A stretch of 64,000 nt of DNA from NCBI RefSeq assembly GCF_001570725.1, contig NZ_BCNV01000006.1, forward strand, positions 124,001-188,000, given 5' to 3'. Below are positions 60,289-64,000 of this stretch, piece after piece (position 1 is the first letter of the stretch; every line of letters begins with the position of its first letter). The DNA comes from Paenibacillus amylolyticus (lineage in GTDB: Bacteria; Bacillota; Bacilli; Paenibacillales; Paenibacillaceae). The translations under genes and the position numbers were made by a program. The notes under the pieces are model-generated. The model was not told the origin of the DNA and did no database searches. It saw only the letters and a program-made list of their open reading frames with translations.

Positions 60289-63033
60289 TTGAAATTCGCA
60301 AGCGTAATCCCCAGGAAGGACGCCTTTGAGAACGCTTTGGATCATATAATCCGGGAACTTCCCCAATCCATCCAATGGTCGAATGACGGCCATTGGATTT
60401 GTTTTAGACCGGAGGAATTAAGGCTTCCCGCGCAGGGGTGGAAAATCCATTTATCGGTTATCCCTGTGGAAGGAGCTGAATTGCTGCAACGCATTACACC
60501 TGTACTATCAGAAAATGAAGTGCAATGGAAAGTAGTGAGCAGCGGGCTGAAACTGATTGAAGCATCTAACGGTTCCATACCTCTCCCTCAGACTGGTAAG
60601 TGTGTCACCATCTACGCACGAGACGAAGAACAGTTCTTGAAGTTACTTGAACTAATGCATTCATGTACAGGTGATCTGGAAGGACCAGCTATTCCGACAG
60701 ATCGGGCATACCTAGGTAGCCAGTGTGTATTTTATCGTTATGGTGCATTCACTGATCGTTTCTACTATGACCGTTACTCGGGTGCAAAAGTGTATGCCAT
60801 CCAGAATCCAGAAGGTAAGCTGGAGGAGGATCAAAGAACACCGGGCAGGTATAAACCGGAGTGGGTGAGTGAACCTGAGGAATTACTGCGGATTCAGGCG
60901 ATGGAGAAGAATCGGGCTGCTTCTCGTCATTCCGATTCCAATAACAATGAGTTTGGTATACGAAATATTCGTGTGAGACGTGTACTCAAGAAATCCGGCA
61001 AGGGAGGAGTATTTCTCATCTCTGGCACATCCTATGAACAGGCTGTCATGAAAGAAGCGGTCTACCGCATGCGTGTAGACGGTGGTGGACGGTCTGCTCA
61101 TGACTATCTGGACAATGAGTATCGCGTGCTTGATCTGATGAAGGATACGGGGGTTACCCCAAGACCGCTTGATCTGTTTAGTACTGAAAATAACCGTTAT
61201 CTGATCCTGGAGTATTTTGAAAGCATCAGCTTGCGTGAATATATCCATCGCAGACATGTAGCCGCAGATTACAACCGGGCGGATATGCATCGGATGGGTA
61301 TACATATTCTCAATATGGTGCAGCAATGTCACGATAAAGGAATTGTGATTAATGATCTGACGCCCAACAATATTGTTGTGCTGACGGACGGAAGTGTACG
61401 CCTGATTGATCTTGAACTGGCTTATGTCAGAAGTGATGAGGGTCAGGCCGATCCATTGACCGGTCATACTCCGGGCTATGTGCCACGGGGACGTGAGCAC
61501 AGCAGGCGATCCAGTTATGCGGATGATCTGTATGCACTGGGAGGCGTCTTCTATTACATGGCTACATCCATCGACCCCTATCTGAAATACAAGCAATTCC
61601 ATCTGGAAGCTGCACAGGATTATCTGGATCATCAGAGTAATACACAGCTTCGTGGCTTGGGGAGTCTGGGCCTCGAGATCATGTCTGGCGGACATGTGGA
61701 GTTATCAGAAATTCGTGAAATACTGATTGCATTGCTGGAGCAGCAAGAGGTCAATTCAGGAGAAAGCATGGATGGACTAGAGAAAAATGAATGCAATATG
61801 GAGCCAGAAGAAGTACTCCGTCAGGCCGAGCGTAGGGTAAAGACACTGTATACTTCTCTTGATTTCAATAGCCCCTTGCAACTGTTCCCGGAAAACAGCA
61901 TGAGCAAGATGTTTCATCCGGCGAATTTCAACTTTGGCTGGACAGGGATGATCTTTGGTTTTAATCAGCTTGGTCAGATTACACAAAACAGACAATACCA
62001 TCAATATGCATGTGAAGTATTGAAATGGATTTTGACGAATCACCCTTACGTGCCAGATGAGACACCTGTAGCATTATACTTTGGATATGGCGCTGTTCCC
62101 TGGGCAATGGCAGAGACGGCTGAACGATTAAATGATCCATCGTTGCTTCGACGTGCAGAGGATCTGGCATTGGAAATCACCCGGGATGAGCCAGTACAGA
62201 CCAATATTAGTCATGGAGCGGCGGGGTTGGGATTAATGCTGCTTGAGATATACCGTATTGGCGGCCGCCCTGAACTTCTGGCAAGAGCAGAGGAGCTGGG
62301 TGTTTATATTTTGGAACAAGAAGAGCAGACAGATGAATCATTGAGTTTGTGGAAAGTGAAAGATAAATCGGACAAAAAAGGCCATCATTCTCTTGGATTC
62401 TCTCATGGTATTGCAGGCATCGGATATTATTTGCTTGCCTTGGCGGAGCGTACAGGAAAGGAAGCCTACTATTCTGCTGTGAAGCGAATTGTAGATACAC
62501 TCGATCGTACGAGTCATGGAGGACAGAATGGCGTGAGCCTGTGGCCTGCATCGCCGGAAAAACCGGATACACTCTGGGTGCACTGGTGTAATGGATCGGC
62601 AGGTATTGGGCGATTTTTGATGGCAGCGGCTGATATTTTACAAGATCCCCTCTGTACCAGACTTGGACTTCAAGCAGCGGATGCAGTGGCACAGGCAACG
62701 GTATTTGCTTCTTTTGGGCAGTGTCACGGAATTGCAGGCAATGGAGATTTTCTACTCTTGGCTAACCGCAAGTTCCCAGGCAGATATGAAACCAAACTAG
62801 CGGAGTATACACAGAGCTTGTATGTATTGCGAAGTGATCCACAGGAAGACATATGGATGTGGCCTCTGGAGGACATGGAGTCCTTCTCCCCGGATTATAT
62901 GACCGGTTATATGGGAATCTATACATTCCTGCTACGCCGGTTTTATCCGTCTGTTGCATCCGAACCACTGGTTTATTCAGGTTTCGATTATAACAGGGAG
63001 GGGGAAGCGTATGATGCTAACATCCATATCTGA
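60289..63033 (+). CDS. Class IV lanthipeptide synthetase (LanL): lyase-kinase-cyclase
   Basis: 914 residues, TTG start with AAAGGAG nine bases ahead. N-terminal lyase-like domain (~1-220; QGWKIHLSV is the phospholyase-type Lys/His block). Kinase domain (~225-500): catalytic VINDLTPNNIV and metal-binding RLIDLELAYV replace HRD and DFG. C-terminal LanC-like cyclase (~510-905) with SHGIAGIG (His706), WCNGSAGIG (Cys767) and CHGIAGNGDFLL (Cys812-His813). The three zinc ligands are intact, which separates class IV LanL from class III LanKC. It would phosphorylate Ser/Thr of the precursor, eliminate phosphate and add Cys thiols to form lanthionine rings. The 3' end overlaps the next gene by 23 bases. 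Confidence 0.93.
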   Translation: MKFASVIPRKDAFENALDHIIRELPQSIQWSNDGHWICFRPEELRLPAQGWKIHLSVIPVEGAELLQRITPVLSENEVQWKVVSSGLKLIEASNGSIPLPQTGKCVTIYARDEEQFLKLLELMHSCTGDLEGPAIPTDRAYLGSQCVFYRYGAFTDRFYYDRYSGAKVYAIQNPEGKLEEDQRTPGRYKPEWVSEPEELLRIQAMEKNRAASRHSDSNNNEFGIRNIRVRRVLKKSGKGGVFLISGTSYEQAVMKEAVYRMRVDGGGRSAHDYLDNEYRVLDLMKDTGVTPRPLDLFSTENNRYLILEYFESISLREYIHRRHVAADYNRADMHRMGIHILNMVQQCHDKGIVINDLTPNNIVVLTDGSVRLIDLELAYVRSDEGQADPLTGHTPGYVPRGREHSRRSSYADDLYALGGVFYYMATSIDPYLKYKQFHLEAAQDYLDHQSNTQLRGLGSLGLEIMSGGHVELSEIREILIALLEQQEVNSGESMDGLEKNECNMEPEEVLRQAERRVKTLYTSLDFNSPLQLFPENSMSKMFHPANFNFGWTGMIFGFNQLGQITQNRQYHQYACEVLKWILTNHPYVPDETPVALYFGYGAVPWAMAETAERLNDPSLLRRAEDLALEITRDEPVQTNISHGAAGLGLMLLEIYRIGGRPELLARAEELGVYILEQEEQTDESLSLWKVKDKSDKKGHHSLGFSHGIAGIGYYLLALAERTGKEAYYSAVKRIVDTLDRTSHGGQNGVSLWPASPEKPDTLWVHWCNGSAGIGRFLMAAADILQDPLCTRLGLQAADAVAQATVFASFGQCHGIAGNGDFLLLANRKFPGRYETKLAEYTQSLYVLRSDPQEDIWMWPLEDMESFSPDYMTGYMGIYTFLLRRFYPSVASEPLVYSGFDYNREGEAYDANIHI

Positions 63034-63811
63034 TATCCTGCCGCAATGCCAGCAAGAATCGGGGAAGACGGGTGATCGCTATTATGCAGTTGAACCTGGA
63101 AACAACGAAACCCTATCTTCGTTCATGGTAATTGATCAGGGTGAAGGGCAGTATACATTGGATTTATGGAGTGAAGCACATTCTAATCATTATTGGGAAG
63201 ATCGGATTTTATCCATTTTGGATAAAATCACATGGTCCTCTCTGTATGCCACTGTTCCTGCCTCATTTCCGTGGGAGAAGCTTGGATACCGGGCGGATAT
63301 TCTTGCCCATCGGTATCGATTTTTCGGCAAGTTGAAGGACGTTCCCATGCCGGCTATGCCACATGAAGACGCGGTTTGGATGTCTGCGGAGGGGCAGGCG
63401 GATTCCCTTGCACACTTGCTCCAGGCCAGTGATCCTACCTGTCGAGGTTGGGAAGCTGCTCGTCAAGCTATCGGGGATATTTATCAGGGTGTATATGGCA
63501 AGCTGCTGAAAGGTTCCGGGCTTGTGGAACTGGAGGGAAGGAAGATTGGGGGCTGTCTGTTAAGCGATGAGTTTGGCAGTGTACTCCTTGCTCATATATT
63601 CACGATACCTTCAGCGAAACGTCAAGGTTGGGCCCGATGGCTAGCTGCATATGGTCTCCATCGGTGCAGTTCAGATCCGGATCAGTGGATTAAAGCTTCA
63701 CTTGATGCAAACAACCGGGGCAGTTATCAATTGATGACGGCGCTGAATTTACAACAGGTGCCTGAACTTATACACGTATGCCGAATCACGAAAGAGAGTG
63801 AGCTTTCATGA
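63011..63811 (+). CDS. GNAT-family acetyltransferase in the lanthipeptide operon
   Basis: About 266 residues. The C-terminal half is a GNAT domain: LEGRKIGGCLLSDEFGSVLLAHIFTIP-type strands (IGGCLLSDEFGSVLL visible), PSAKRQGWARWLAAYGLHRC as the acetyl-CoA loop, and SLDANNRGSYQLMTALN. ATG at 63011 with GGGAGGGGG ahead lies inside the end of lanL, and the stop overlaps the next start (ATGA), so it is tightly coupled. Acetylation of the mature peptide (N-terminus) or of a competitor/self-target are possible roles; neither is shown. Confidence 0.82.
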   Translation: MMLTSISDILPQCQQESGKTGDRYYAVEPGNNETLSSFMVIDQGEGQYTLDLWSEAHSNHYWEDRILSILDKITWSSLYATVPASFPWEKLGYRADILAHRYRFFGKLKDVPMPAMPHEDAVWMSAEGQADSLAHLLQASDPTCRGWEAARQAIGDIYQGVYGKLLKGSGLVELEGRKIGGCLLSDEFGSVLLAHIFTIPSAKRQGWARWLAAYGLHRCSSDPDQWIKASLDANNRGSYQLMTALNLQQVPELIHVCRITKESELS

Positions 63812-64000
63812 TGCCTGTCTCACTGGAAAGTACGGATTATCATGATCTGAGAAGTAAATGGTTTCGTGAGAGTCATGAACCTGGATTGTTTGTTGTTGAA
63901 GGGACATCAGATGCGGTGGAGCATGAAATTCACAAACTGAAAACGCATTGGCAGGATAAGGTTATACAAATTGCGGTTGGTGATCCGTATGCTACTCTCC
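63808..64000 (+). CDS. Start of an unidentified gene coupled to the lanthipeptide operon (partial)
   Basis: Frame opens at ATG 63808, overlapping the GNAT stop (ATGA), and stays open to the window end (64 residues seen; ATG 63811 is an alternative). The start reads MMPVSLESTDYHDLRSKWF and includes GLFVVEGTSDAVEHEIHKL. No family recognised; could be an export, maturation or immunity factor given its position. Confidence 0.7.
   Translation, partial: MMPVSLESTDYHDLRSKWFRESHEPGLFVVEGTSDAVEHEIHKLKTHWQDKVIQIAVGDPYATL

Overview
The window looks like a chromosomal segment of a Paenibacillus-type Gram-positive bacterium (Firmicutes, Bacillales). This rests on purine-rich Shine-Dalgarno sites before nearly every gene, frequent TTG/GTG starts, SLH-domain surface proteins, a membrane-bound AraC sensor-regulator beside a family 1 solute-binding lipoprotein, a PL11 rhamnogalacturonan lyase, cre-like boxes, a tandem glycine riboswitch and a PhoP-like box before pstS. 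Species assignment is inference. No rRNA, tRNA, CRISPR array, transposase or prophage was recognised. Genes run on both strands in short operons separated by clear hairpin terminators.

Layout. 1-8.5 kb: tail of an EAL protein, a chemoreceptor, an ArsB-type efflux pump, an intergenic repeat element, then a phosphate-import operon pstS-pstC-pstA-pstB without phoU. 8.5-16 kb: an APH-fold kinase, a tandem glycine riboswitch plus terminator controlling sdaAB-sdaAA (L-serine dehydratase), a YhgE-like ABC-2 permease with its PadR regulator behind twin AT-rich operators, and an intracellular GH13 alpha-glucan hydrolase. 16-21 kb: an OmpR-type two-component system followed by a three-gene ABC exporter resembling lantibiotic self-protection transporters. 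21-31 kb: a four-PAS hybrid histidine kinase, an L-lactate dehydrogenase-like enzyme with an unusual specificity residue, a MerR-like DNA-binding protein beside a small Ser/Thr kinase, a Ser/Lys/Arg-rich small protein, methionine aminopeptidase, a medium-chain reductase and a CcdC-like membrane protein. 31-35 kb: a three-gene operon of membrane-anchored HEAT protein, degenerate GT2 glycosyltransferase and exported protein. 35-45 kb: TetR/metallo-beta-lactamase pair, Rrf2 regulator and nitroreductase, SLH protein, AraC regulator divergent from a lactonase, an XRE regulator and a rhamnogalacturonan lyase.

45-58 kb: a sulfate-uptake operon (binding protein, two permeases, YezD-like protein, no ATPase) behind a structured leader; an orphan sugar-type binding lipoprotein with a membrane AraC sensor; a surface protein fusing SLH domains, a PAP2-type acid phosphatase and autotransporter-style beta repeats; and two more copies of the intergenic repeat. 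58-64 kb: a ribbon-helix-helix regulator/MFS pair, then a lanthipeptide locus: a 45-residue precursor, a 914-residue three-domain synthetase that keeps the LanC zinc ligands (class IV, LanL), a GNAT acetyltransferase and a coupled gene running off the window.

The most interesting items are the lanthipeptide locus, the modular intergenic repeat family with TTTACAC-type ends, the SLH-phosphatase-beta-repeat fusion, the HEAT/degenerate-GT2 operon, and the unassigned RNA leader of the sulfate operon.
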